Source: Lotus japonicus
Lineage: Eukaryota; Streptophyta; Magnoliopsida; Fabales; Fabaceae
Reading direction: 5' to 3'
Length of the DNA: 64,000 nt
NCBI RefSeq assembly: GCF_012489685.1
Contig: NC_080042.1
Location: 63,349,633 to 63,413,632, forward strand
The notes under the pieces were generated by a model that worked only from the letters and a program-made list of their open reading frames with translations, made no database searches and was not told where the DNA came from. The translations under genes were made by a program, and so were the position numbers. The stretch's first letter is position 1. The number at the start of each line of letters is the position of its first letter. Positions 43,435 through 53,744 of the stretch are shown piece by piece.

Positions 43435-44263
43435 GGTGCCCACTAGGGTGGACACTTTGCATTTTGGTCCGCCGGTGGACCAAGGGATATTTTAGACTTT
43501 TTCGTTCCTTTCTTTTTCCCTTCCACTCTACCTTCCACACTACCATGAGTACCATCCGCAACAGAACATGAAACGCCCTCTTACTTTGATGATTCTGATT
43601 ATTAAGCTGCTTTAATATACTGGACATTGAAATTGAAATTTCCATTACTTATTATTATTTCTACTCCTCGATCTCAAATGATTTCAATCTCTGTAATGTT
43701 TGTTTGTGTTAAATTTCTATATAATCTGGAAAACAAATGGATCCATGGAAATGCATGTTAGCTCACCCCTATATTATATTAATTCTTCAGATTTTTGTTC
43801 AAACCCACACCCACACATACAGATCTGAAACAAATGTAGTTTGCTCCTGATTCTGGATTGGATTTAATTTCCGTTTTTTAACAGTGTTGCTGCTACTCCT
43901 CCTTTCAAGACCAGTGCTGAAAATGCAGGGGCTTTCGTTTTGGCTCTGTTTGCAGGGTCGCTGTTTTGGGTTTATTCTAAGAAGATGATGAAGCAAGTTA
44001 ACTGTTCTAATTCTCTTGGATAACTGGTATTATGCAAGGCCAGCAAAGACACACCCTCAATGCACTTTCTCTGAACTAGTCACGCAATACCCAGGAGCAA
44101 AACAACCAGAAAAAAAAGGGGTATTTTTACTCTTTTGCCCTTTGATCATCCATCAAATCCTAGCAATCTAAATAAAGAATATTCCAAGATTCTTAAATCC
44201 AACGGTGTTTAAGTCTGGTCCACCGGTGGACCAAAATGCAAAGTGCCCACCCTAGTGGGCACC
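43435..44263. mobile_element. Mutator-type element with possible captured exon (Pack-MULE candidate)
   Basis: Ends ggtgcccactagggtggaca and the near-inverse tgcccaccctagtgggcacc; the inverted similarity runs about 50 bp through 'cggtggaccaaaatgcaaagtg'. It is flanked by a perfect 9-bp duplication, tggattaga (43426-43434 and 44264-44272). The corresponding position in unit 2 (about 51610) has no insertion. Confidence 0.92.
43886..44023 (+). pseudogene. Captured exon-like segment inside the Mutator-type element
   Basis: After a good acceptor ('ccgttttttaacag', AG at 43883-43884) a 45-codon frame runs to TAA at 44021-44023. It contains TSAENAGAFVLALFAGSLFW, a hydrophobic membrane-type segment, then VYSKKMMKQ. 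This looks like the last exon of a small membrane protein. I do not recognise the parent gene. Confidence 0.45.
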
Positions 44264-44639
44264 TGGATTAGATAAGGAGATGCATTTATACATTTATTTA
44301 ACATAGTAAATATTAGGACTAAAATTACAACCTGTTGTAGTGTCAGTGAATTTCCAAGAAGTGTCATGCCCCTCATGTATTTCAATATATACTATCCACA
44401 ATTTATGTCATTTGTTTGTTGGGGGAAATGCAAAAGGAAATAAAAATGTAACTTCATGTCTTATTTTATCAATTATTGGTGTAAATTTTGTAATTATCTT
44501 TATCCTCCTCCATTTAATGGTTTTTACTTTCTTTTTGGGTACTTCATACTTGCTTTCAGCATCATTAAAGGTCTGAAATTTCAGAAAGTTGATATAAAAG
44601 ATATCTTGAATTATATGTATTGACATATGGTCGATAAAT

Positions 44640-44890
44640 GCATATCCTTACGAATTAAACATAATCTTCATATGTGCTGGATCACCATCCAAAGAGTCAA
44701 ACTGTACGTGATATACCAACTTCTGATCAGGTGTTGATAACGAGCAACACTAGATGGCCATTGCAATACACGATAAGTTAAAAAATATAAAATAGCGGAC
44801 AATGACTTTAATTTGGAACCCTTGAAATAAAAATCAACATTGATAAAATATAGACTCAACCAAGGTTGTATGGTTCCAAACACACTATTT
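44640..44890 (-). pseudogene. Ulp1-like (C48 peptidase) domain remnant, unit 1 copy
   Basis: Same sequence as the better-preserved copy at 51959-52243 in unit 2, with more frame damage. Probably left by a transposon that carried a Ulp1-type ORF. Confidence 0.5.
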
Positions 44891-45451
44891 GGCTGATCAT
44901 TTGCTAAAAGTACACTAACTATATATTGAGACTGTCTAGATCAGCTCTAACACGACTAGGATGTTGTGAAGCTTTCAATGTCTTGCTAAGAATATCATCA
45001 CGACCTACCACAATATTGTATCTCCTCTTGAGATGCATATACTGTGAGAGTGGTCCGGATACACAATAGTGAGAAACAAATTTCTCATTATTTCATAAAA
45101 ATAAATGAGAAAAAAGCTAATTAAAATGTTTTTAACACTTACATACTGCTCCAAAACTTGTAGACCATTATCCCTTCTTAGCTCTTTGGGGCTTTATATG
45201 TTGGGACTGAAGTGGTCAAAGTTCCGTTTTTCATTCAGTTAATAAGTCCTATTATTTAGGACACGTAGGTTGATATTTCTTTAATTCATGCGCTTCTAAG
45301 AACATGTGATCTCTGTTCAAGGTACAACATGAAAGTGAACAATTAAGAAAAGAGACAAAAATAGATAATAAATGTAAACACAGTTCTGGGGGTAAAAACT
45401 AGTGAGAGGTGAATATTGAGAAGAAGAAGAAGAAGAAGAAAAAAGAAAAAC

Positions 45452-47331
45452 ATGGGACCAAAACCACTCAACAAAACAGGTAAAGGTGAGTTGTTTTTTC
45501 CTTGTTTAAATTTAAAGAAAGAAAGCCACATAACCCAATTGCAAATTGTTAACATTTATTTACTAAACTTTCTCCAACCATATGTTAATATCTTCTCTTC
45601 TACCTTGTTGATTTGCTAAACTAGTAAGTCATGTTGAAGTGATTTGCAATTTGCATCACAATTTCAGTTTGTAAAATCTGGTGAGGGTAATATGTTTTGA
45701 TAATACGTGGAAGTAATTGTTGCTGGATCTTTGTTTAGGAGTACCAGATTTAGTGATGCACAAGAACCAACTACAAGAGCATGTTCAGAAATGTGGTTGG
45801 CCATTGCCAGTTTATGAAATACACAATGAAGGATTTGCTCATGCTCCAAAGTTCAGGTCTACTCTATGGGTGAATGGAAAAGAGTACAAGTCCAGGCTCA
45901 CATATCCCCATAAAAAAGATGCAGAACAAGATGCTGCAGAGCTGGCTCTTAAAAGCCTTGTTAGTAATGAAAATAAGAAGAATGAGGAGCATTGCAAGAT
46001 TCTTCCTGTAATTAGTTTCATCCTTCATGTGCTTATATTAAATGTCATTTTCTTGTTTATGATGCAGTTGGTTTGGTCTTTCTTTAAGTGTTGAAGTTGT
46101 TTTGGTTGTTTACCTAGGATCTAATGCAGAGCAAATCAGTCCTGTATGAATATGCTGTGAAAATGAACCTGAAAAGCCCCCAATACAGAACCACTCAACA
46201 AGGACAGTTGCATCCAGTTTATGTCTCCACATTACTGTTTAATGGGGAAAGTTACCCTGGAAAAGTTGGCAAAAGCAAAAAGGAGGCAGAACAACTTGTA
46301 GCATTTGTTGCTATCGAATCCCTTCTTGGTAAGGATTTAATATTGATCAATCTGAATAAAAAATTACTTCAAGATCGGCAGTGTAGATAGTGTCTATGGC
46401 TAATGAGTTATACTTCAAATATGTGTCAATTTTGCAGAATCTAGTTCTTGTGGTTATCTTCATCGAATAATTAAGTCCAAAGTCAGAATGCAAGGTAGCT
46501 TCTACTTGTCATAGAGCATGTTTTTGTATTACCAATTATAAGTGTCTTATTGAAGTGAAGTGTAAGTGTTTATCAGGAACTAACAATTCTATGTTGTTGT
46601 ATGCATGCCCAGAAGGTTCTTCAAAGCCGGTGATTGATATTCCTGTAAGTTGTGTCCTATGTAATAAGAAAATCATGAAAGAAACTTGATTTGAAACTCT
46701 AACTCATTGGATTTGTTAGTCTTAATTTGCTTGTGTTGTTCTTTCTTAAGTAAAGAGTAATCAATTATTTTCGTCTTGTTTGGTGTTTGCAGCCCCCATC
46801 TGCGAACATTAGTGGACTGGACTCAACTGTTAATAAGCGAAAACTTGGCACTGTTAACCCTGGAAGTAAGAAACTAAAAAGGGAAGATGGTGAGTTTCTT
46901 TCTAAGCTGTTTTTCAATGTTTCCTCACATAAGGGCTAATTTCAGTAACACTATTGAGATGAAAAATGGCATATCAGGATTATGGACATTTAGATTGAAA
47001 TTGAAATAAGATATAATATCTAAAACTATTAGTTTCTGTTATTTAGTTGGATACATCTCTTATGTTCTGCATGTTTGGAAATTTCTGGCCAGAATGTAAA
47101 CTTTCTAGCTAGCTTTGTTTTTATTTTTTGATAAGCAACTTTCTAGCTTTGTAATTTGGTAATGTCATTAAATTAGGTAAAATGCTAGAGTTTGAAGACA
47201 TAAGGGAATGACTAATATGGCTTTGTTTGTGTATTTCTACTACATTTTTTAACATATTTTTGATGCCTTTGTTTTATTGGTTTTCTTTAGGATGGCACAT
47301 TTTAAACACGAAAGAACAAAGGACAAAATGA
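45452..47331 (+). CDS. Double-stranded RNA-binding protein (two dsRBDs, DRB4-like), copy 2
   Basis: Tandem paralogue of the gene at 33433. Exons: 45452-45479, 45739-46007, 46118-46328, 46438-46494, 46616-46644, 46793-46889, and probable last exon 47291-47331. All splice sites and phases are conserved; about 243 residues. Over the first six exons I count about 10 amino-acid differences from copy 1 (for example VYAIH to VYEIH, QYSTTQQGK to QYRTTQQGQ, GHLHHIIK to GYLHRIIK) against about 4 silent changes. Exon 6 is identical. Intron 1 is about 145 bp longer. Only about 170 bp upstream of the ATG is shared with copy 1; beyond that lies the tail of unit 1, so the promoter is different. No frame break. 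Confidence 0.87.
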
Positions 47332-48920
47332 GGATACAAGCTTTGACAGAGGTTTCTTCAATTCTTCACTATATATTCAAAGTTTTTGTTTAATGGGCAT
47401 GTTAGGAGTATTTATTGGATCAATTCCTTTCTAGGTTGTGATTATTGATTAGCTGTTTAACAATGAATATTCTTACAGAATATATTTGCATTCTGAACAT
47501 GTTTTAGAGCATTCTAAATCTTTGTTCAATCTTTGCATTATTAAGAATTCTCAATTCAAAGACCAATTTCTATTGACAGGTTTTTAACTTGTGAGTACAC
47601 ATAAATGGAAATGGTTTTACATGCCAGGAAGTTTAGGGAAAATTTGTAACACAGAAGTAAACCAAATTCCACAGTTTTTGTCTTGTTAAGTATGGTTGAT
47701 AAATAGGCTCTTGTAATTAGGATTTTGGTGGCTGACATATATGGTGGTTTACTTTGTGGACCTTTTCCTTTGTTTTCTTCAACAAATGGAGGCCGGTTAC
47801 CTGCATGAATTACCTGCATGCTATGTGTTAAATGCACTAAAAATTAATCAGTTTTAACATGAATAAAGTATTTTGAGAAGGCTGGTTTTAAAAATATTTA
47901 TGGTACTCAACCCCATCGAATTTAGGGAAACCAGCGAGGTCAAACTACTATCTTTCTATTCTTTCAACTCCATTTTCACTTGTGTTGAAGTGTAAATGAA
48001 ACTTAACTCTTGTTCACAACAATATATAGCTTCATAGCAAATATGCTTTGGATCAAGTGTCAAAAACACATTCAAACATGGTGAAAGAAAATGATAGGTG
48101 AGATTGTATTTTAAGATCACACAAGTGTTGCTGCATGATCTGTTAATCAATGGAAAAATTTATTTCTTAAATCAGTGAATTAAATCAATTAGTGATGTAT
48201 AATAAATGATAATGGCAGGCATGTTCATCCCAGATGTTACTAGCTAAGTCAATTAGTGGCATAAAATCAGAACTTAAAAATGAACATACACATATGAGCT
48301 TCAAGTTCAAGCCTTGATGAAATAATTAAATTGTCAGTAAGCAAAGCTTGAATAACAATCATGGAAGTAGTACAATTGACAACTGCAATGGTTGACTTTT
48401 CAAGCCCCTTTGGTTTTAATTTTGCTGCAAAATCTAATTGGTGGAGGAAACACAACGTAAAGCAGGGGTTTCACTAAACATTGCCAACAAAACTTGCATA
48501 CTCTTAATTTTGCTATGCATATTGTTTTGTTCCCCACAAATATTACTACTTTGTTAACATTATCTGAAGTGTGATGCGAATCCAATTCCTGATATTACTA
48601 TTTTAGGCACGGGTCAGTCCAATCTTCAATCACTGAAAAAGAAATTCCAATCTATAGACAAATGTTGGTCCATGATGCAGCATGATCCAACTAGCTGCTG
48701 TATCATAATCAAGCTTCACAAAATACACAAATAATAGCACAGACCTTGGCAGTCATGAAATGCTTAATGATGTGATTAACACTAAGAACAGCTGAACAAG
48801 AATAAATACTAACAACAGGTAACCAGTTCCTTCCTTCCAAAAAAGGCAACAAAAGAAATAAAAACCCTCCTTTCGCAAAATTGAGTTCAATTTGCTGACT
48901 AATTTATTAAATAAAAAAAT
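47332..48920. other. Duplicated DNA downstream of the dsRNA-binding gene, unit 2
   Basis: Matches unit 1 sequence at 36213-36422 and 41898-43160, now without the Helitron. It includes the 186-bp unit-2-only segment 48463-48648, starting 'caggggtttcac'. No gene recognised. Confidence 0.55.
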
Positions 48921-49849
48921 AAGCTTAATTAAGCTTTTCGTCCCTATCCTTTTCCATGAATATGGTTTTCGTCCCTTGCCGGAGCAAGACGTGGTATTAG
49001 TCCCTATCTTTTACCAAAATGATTGGTTTTAGTCCCTTCGGCCGTTTGGGTCAACGCCGGAGCTCCGCCAGCCCATGTGACACCCATGTGGCTTTGCCAC
49101 GTCAATTAATGAGCCATGTTCGATTTTTTTTCATTTAAAAAAAATAATTAAGACACATTTAATTAACAACTTATATAAATTTAGACAAGTTTAATTATTG
49201 TTCATCATCATCAACCATTAGTGTTTAAGAAAAATAAAAAAAATAACGCACCATCCTTCCAACAAGAATAATCAAAAAATTAATTTGTTCATTCCCTTTC
49301 CCCTATTTTTCACAAAATCTCCAGATCTTCCCTACACTCTCAAACTCAAGGTTTCCACATCTCTATCTCGAGCTTTCCACCTCATACACCATCCTTTCCT
49401 TTTTCCGGTACCACTCCACAACACCTCTGTTTCTCCCAAAAGCTATTGAGGTGACTCCATAGATCTGAATTTCGGAACCCATGATGGATCTCCCGATGCA
49501 TGCCTTCACTCAACTCTCGGTTCTGAATCTTGAGCCCGAATTGATGGCTCTGGCGCAAGATTCAACAATTGATCGACCAAGCAAAGTTAATGATTTTTTC
49601 GATTTTGTACAGAGAACAAGATTAAGGTTTCCATTTCTCGACCTCTTCCTCTTCACGCTCTCTACGATCTGGGTTAGGGTTTTTCGAATTTGGGGATTTG
49701 CATCTGGGTTGAGATTAGGATTCAATTCTCTCCCCTTTTGGTGAAAATGGTGAAATAATTGTTAAGAAATAAAAAGAACAATGGAGGCAGAAGGGAGGAA
49801 CCTTTGTAATTTCTCCATCGTTGTTCTGGAAATGGAGACTGGTGTTTTA

Positions 49850-50866
49850 GGGAATTAGATTTCCCACCCCCTGTTTTAGATTTCCCACCCCATTTAAAAG
49901 TGGGGAAAAACCAATATTGCCCCTCCGTGTTTTAGTCCGAAACTTCAACCTTCGGATCAGTACGAAACTTCATCCTTCGGATTAGTATGAAACTTCAACT
50001 TCCGGACACCTCTGACAGATTCTACCACCTTTTTCAGCACCATTACTCCATAGCTTCACCTACCTCACCACCATTATGGTCTGCATAAACTCCTCAACCA
50101 CCCAACCACCCCCCATTTATGGCTGAACACACTGTTTGGATTGGTCCTCGTGTTATTACCAACTTTGATTTAACAGACATAACAGAAGATTGATAATATG
50201 ATTCATGTTTGTAATGTTGTAACCATGTCTGTAACCATGTTTGTAACCATATTATTAGCAAGAATATTTTCCATCAGTATTGTAACGAGGTCTGTTTGTC
50301 CCATATTATTGTCACTGCATTTTCACGTTTCTGTCTTTGTGACAGTATCTGGTTTGAAAGATCCGAATCTTGAAGTTTCATATTAATCCGGTTTTTCAAC
50401 TCTCGGACGTCTAAAAAAGGGGGGTGGTAAATTTAATTATGAAGCAGTCCGAAACTTATAGTCCTGGATTGATCCGAAACTTAAAGTCCTGGATGGATCC
50501 GAAACTTAAAGTCCTGGATAGATTCGAAACTTAAAGTCCTGGATAACTCTTACCAAGCAGCAGAATGCAGTAAGTTAAGACCAAACCAAAAGGCATATTC
50601 ATCAATTACAATCTCAACCACCACCACAATTACAAACCAAACATTTCAACCCAACAATTCGTTAGGTAAGTCCTCCAAGACGGCCACGACACCGATCATG
50701 TTATTTTAACTGTAACTAAAGAATCCGAACTTTTAACTCTCGGACTAGTCCAGAACATCAACCTCTGGACTGGTATGGAGGTTTAAGTCCCGGAGGGTAG
50801 TCCCGGCATTTTTTTAAAAAGGCTAGGGTGACAATTCTAAAACAGGGGTTGGGAAATCTAATTCCC
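49850..50866. mobile_element. Nested Mutator-type element, 1,017 bp
   Basis: Ends gggaattagatttcccaccc and the near-inverse gttgggaaatctaattccc. Perfect 9-bp duplication ggtgtttta at 49841-49849 and 50867-50875. The interior has many copies of 'tccgaaactt' and related words near both ends, and a 25-bp tandem array at about 50446-50545. No convincing ORF. Confidence 0.92.
50446..50545. repeat. 25-bp tandem array, four units
   Basis: Unit core gatccgaaacttaaagtcct; starts at about 50446, 50471, 50496 and 50521. A related cluster ('cgaaacttcaaccttcgga') lies at about 49938-50010 in the same element. Confidence 0.9.
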
Positions 50867-51958
50867 GGTGTTTTATGGTTGGGTGTGATGGGTTTGAAGA
50901 GGGTTGGAAATTGTGTTTGGGGTTTCTAAATATTTTGTTTTCTGGAAGTGCTGAGAAATTTTTTAATGTTTAGATGATGAACATGATGATGGGTGGATCT
51001 TGATGGGATTAATTTTTTGAACTGGGGTAAAATGGACAGTTGCCATCTTGTCTAAATTTATTTAAGCTGTTAATTAAATGTGTCTTAATTATTTTTTTAA
51101 TGAAAAACAAAAAAAAATCCAACATGACTAATTAATTGACGTGCATGGCAAAGCCACATGGGCTGGCGGAGCTCCGACGTTGACCCAAACGGCCGAATCG
51201 GAGGGACTAAAACCAATCATTTTGGCAAAAGATAGAGATCAATACCACGTCTTGCTCCGACGAGGAACGAAAAACATATTTATGGAAAAGGATAGGGACG
51301 AAAAGCTTAATTAAGCCTAAAAAATAAAGGAAAACAAGACACCTTCTATCAATTGCTAACAATAACTAAGAGGAAAAAAAGAAGAAGCAGAAAATGGGAA
51401 TTCAAACAAACCAAGTAAAACAACGTAAGGAAAAACTCACATACCAACAATATGCTCAAGCATAATAAAACTTCGAAATACATAGGAAGACAACTTCTCC
51501 TTTATTTCATCCACTTGATTTTCAACGAAGGAAGAATCCTGAAGTTTCTTTTTTTTTAGAGAATAAGAATCCTAAAGTTAAAAGTGAACTAGTAATGTTA
51601 CAATAGAGTTAAATAAGGAGATACATTTATTTAACATAGTAAATATTAGGACTAAAATTACAACCTCTTGTAGCGTTAGTGAATTTCCAAGAAGTGCCAT
51701 GCCCCTCATGTATGTCAATATATAGACTATAGTATCCACAGTTTATGTCATTAGTTTGCTGGGGGAAATGCAAAAGGAAATAAAGTTGTAACTTCGTGTC
51801 TTATTTTATCAATTATTGGTGTAAATTTTGTAATTATCTTTATCCTCCTCCATTTAATGGTTTATACTTTCTTTTTGGGTACTTCATTCTTGCTTTCAGC
51901 AAGGTTGATTATTAAAGGTCTGAAAAATTCAGAAAGTTGATATAAAAGATATCTTGAA

Positions 51959-52243
51959 TTATATGTTATATGTTGACATACGGTAGATAAATACATATCG
52001 TCCATACGAATTAAACATAATCTTCATATGTGTTGGATCACCATCTAAAGAGTCAAACTGTACATGATATACCAACTTCTGAGGTGAGTTGATAACGAGC
52101 AACACTCGATGACCATTGCAATACACGATAAGTAGCGGACAATGACTTTTAATTTGGAACCCTTGAAATAAAAATAAACATTGATAAAAGATAGACTCAA
52201 CCGAGGTTGCATGGTTCCAAACACACTCTCTTTGGCTGATCAT
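51959..52243 (-). pseudogene. Ulp1-like (C48 peptidase) domain remnant, unit 2 copy
   Basis: The minus-strand frame contains CNGHRVLLVINSPQKLVYHV and FDSLDGDPTHMKI. This resembles the 'GHWVLLVI...VYYLDSL' block around the catalytic His of Ulp1-type cysteine proteases found in plant transposon ORFs. The Trp after His is replaced by Arg and the domain is incomplete. It is in the duplicated segment and older than the duplication. Confidence 0.55.
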
Positions 52244-52294
52244 TTGCTAAAAGTACACTAACTATATATTGAGACTGTCTAGATAAGCTCTAAC

Positions 52295-52484
52295 CAGTGG
52301 CGGACTTACCACAGGGCTTGGTAGGTATGCCCTGGCTCAAAGAAAAAAAAAATTCTTTGGACTAGGTAGGTTTGTTGGCAAAAAAAATAAATAGAGAAAA
52401 GACAAATTTATAAGGAAAGACAAAGTTTAGGGACTTAATCATAAAATTTGCCTAGGCTTCCTAAAATTTCTAGTTCCGCCGCTG
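52295..52484. mobile_element. 190-bp hAT-type MITE
   Basis: Ends cagtggcggacttacc and its near-inverse agttccgccgctg. Perfect 8-bp duplication gctctaac at 52287-52294 and 52485-52492. Unit 1 retains the single unfilled site gctctaac at 44943-44950. The size, TIR and 8-bp duplication fit hAT. Confidence 0.93.
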
Positions 52485-52833
52485 GCTCTAACACGACTAG
52501 GATGTTGGGAAGCTTTCAATGTGTTGCTAATAATATTATCACGACCACAATATTGTATCTCCTCTTGAGATGCATATATTGCGAGAGGTTGTTCGGATAC
52601 ACAATAGTGAGAAACAAAATTCTCATAATTATTTCATGAAATAAATAAAAAAAAAGCTAATTAAAATGTTTTTAACATTTAAATACTGCGCCAAAACTTG
52701 TAGACCATGATCCCTTCTCTGCTCTTTGCGGCTTTATATATATGTTGGGACTGAAGTGGTCAAAGTTCAGTTTTTGATTCAGTTAATAAGTCCTATTATT
52801 TTGGAAACGTAGGTAGAAGTTGATATTTCTTTA

Positions 52834-53404
52834 GTTAGACACTTATATGATTATATCATGTAAACGAGGGTGAGCTATTTTGTTTCAGTGATACTGTTGT
52901 TCACAACCGTATAATCAATTAAGGACTTATAATTTTACATCCTTATACTAGGGTTTAAAGTATCTAGATTTATGTAATTTCAGATACACCCTACTCCCCA
53001 GAGATTATATTCATTCTAGATTTCTAGTAAAACAGAGTTCGTAGATCGCGATCGATACAAATGGTTTCAGCCCAGTTAGCATGAGAAGTGATCGAGCGCA
53101 ACATTACAGAATTAATAAATTTTCCATGACACAGCAGAGTAATATATAGATAACGCATGATGAACAAATTAATTGGGGAAAGTAGTAATATGATGATCGA
53201 GACTTTTTTTTTTTGAAATAGATGATCGAGACTAACTAATATGGTGCAAAACGTACACTACAAGGGTAAATATTATTAATTCCAGCACCGAATGAAAGAA
53301 AAAAATTGAATGAAATTAAGTTGGTTCCTAAAACAAACACTTAATAAAACTAATGCTCAAAATTTGCAAACGCATCCAAGTCCATGTTGAATGTCTGAAA
53401 ACAC
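52834..53404. other. Intergenic, nothing recognised
   Basis: AT-rich spacer between the end of the duplication and the membrane-protein ORF. Confidence 0.5.
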
Positions 53405-53743
53405 TTAATAAAACTGCTCATATATACAAACGTAAACTAAAGCAGCAATTAACATGAAAAAGGGAAACAAATAAAGGATGCCACCCAAAACACCAGAACC
53501 GAAGACGAAAGCAAATTTAATCCTAAGAAGGATTGGGATGTTCAAAAAAATTATATCGAAGGTGAAGGGGATAGCCAAGCTGATGAGACGTAAGAAGCGT
53601 GGATGGTTGTTGTCGGTAGCCGCAACTGTGATGTTGGTGTGCACGCGGAGAAACAATAAAAATAATACAAAATTCTGTACGGTCACTTTTATGGCACCAG
53701 GATAAGGAACACTAAGATCAAGAAGGAACCCTCCTAAGGCCAT
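53405..53743 (-). CDS. Small hydrophobic membrane protein, probably 5'-truncated by a retrotransposon
   Basis: A frame of 112 residues from the first ATG (53743). It starts MALGGFLLDLSVPYPG and has three hydrophobic stretches (about residues 22-36, 55-78 and 85-110; for example GGILYLFPFFMLIAALVYV), suggesting an integral membrane protein. I do not recognise the family. The LTR border lies 1-2 bases upstream of this ATG, so the apparent start may be an internal Met and the original 5' end lost. The frame stays open into the LTR by chance. Confidence 0.45.
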   Translation of the reverse strand: MALGGFLLDLSVPYPGAIKVTVQNFVLFLLFLRVHTNITVAATDNNHPRFLRLISLAIPFTFDIIFLNIPILLRIKFAFVFGSGVLGGILYLFPFFMLIAALVYVCIYEQFY

Positions 53744-53744
53744 C

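Larger units (their letters stand above)
33262..45280. repeat. Tandem segmental duplication, unit 1 (12,019 bp)
   Basis: Homologous to 45281-52830 over the dsRNA-binding gene and its downstream DNA. Starts align at ttaattcatgcgct (33262 and 45281). The unit end, 'gttgatatttctttaattc' near 45270-45285, matches 'gttgatatttctttagtt' near 52820. The trinucleotide TTA is common to both outer borders and the junction. Unit 1 is longer because of later insertions: a 5.2-kb Helitron, Mutator-type elements at 35109, 36423 and 43435, and a CACTA-like end at 42332. Confidence 0.93.
48921..51318. mobile_element. Mutator-type element (outer), 2.4 kb
   Basis: About 280-bp inverted ends: left 'gcttaattaagcttttcgtcc', 'catgtggctttgccacgtca', 'taattaagacacatttaatt'; right carries their inverse. 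Flanks are A-rich ('taaaaaaataa' left, 'aaaaaataaag' right). Unit 1 has the uninterrupted site at about 43140-43165. The interior includes a possible captured exon, with an ORF at 49481-49744 of unknown origin, and the nested element 49850-50866. No transposase. Confidence 0.88.
45281..52830. repeat. Tandem segmental duplication, unit 2 (7,550 bp)
   Basis: Homologous to unit 1 (33262-45280). Later insertions specific to unit 2: the Mutator-type pair at 48921-51318 and the hAT MITE at 52295-52484. A further 186-bp segment (48463-48648) and about 140 bp in intron 1 of the gene (about 45486-45625) are present here and absent from unit 1. Homology ends at 'gttgatatttcttta' (52833). Confidence 0.93.

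Noticed and set aside
53478..53705. Plus-strand 75-codon ORF
   Set aside because: Antisense shadow of the membrane-protein frame; basic and of low complexity.
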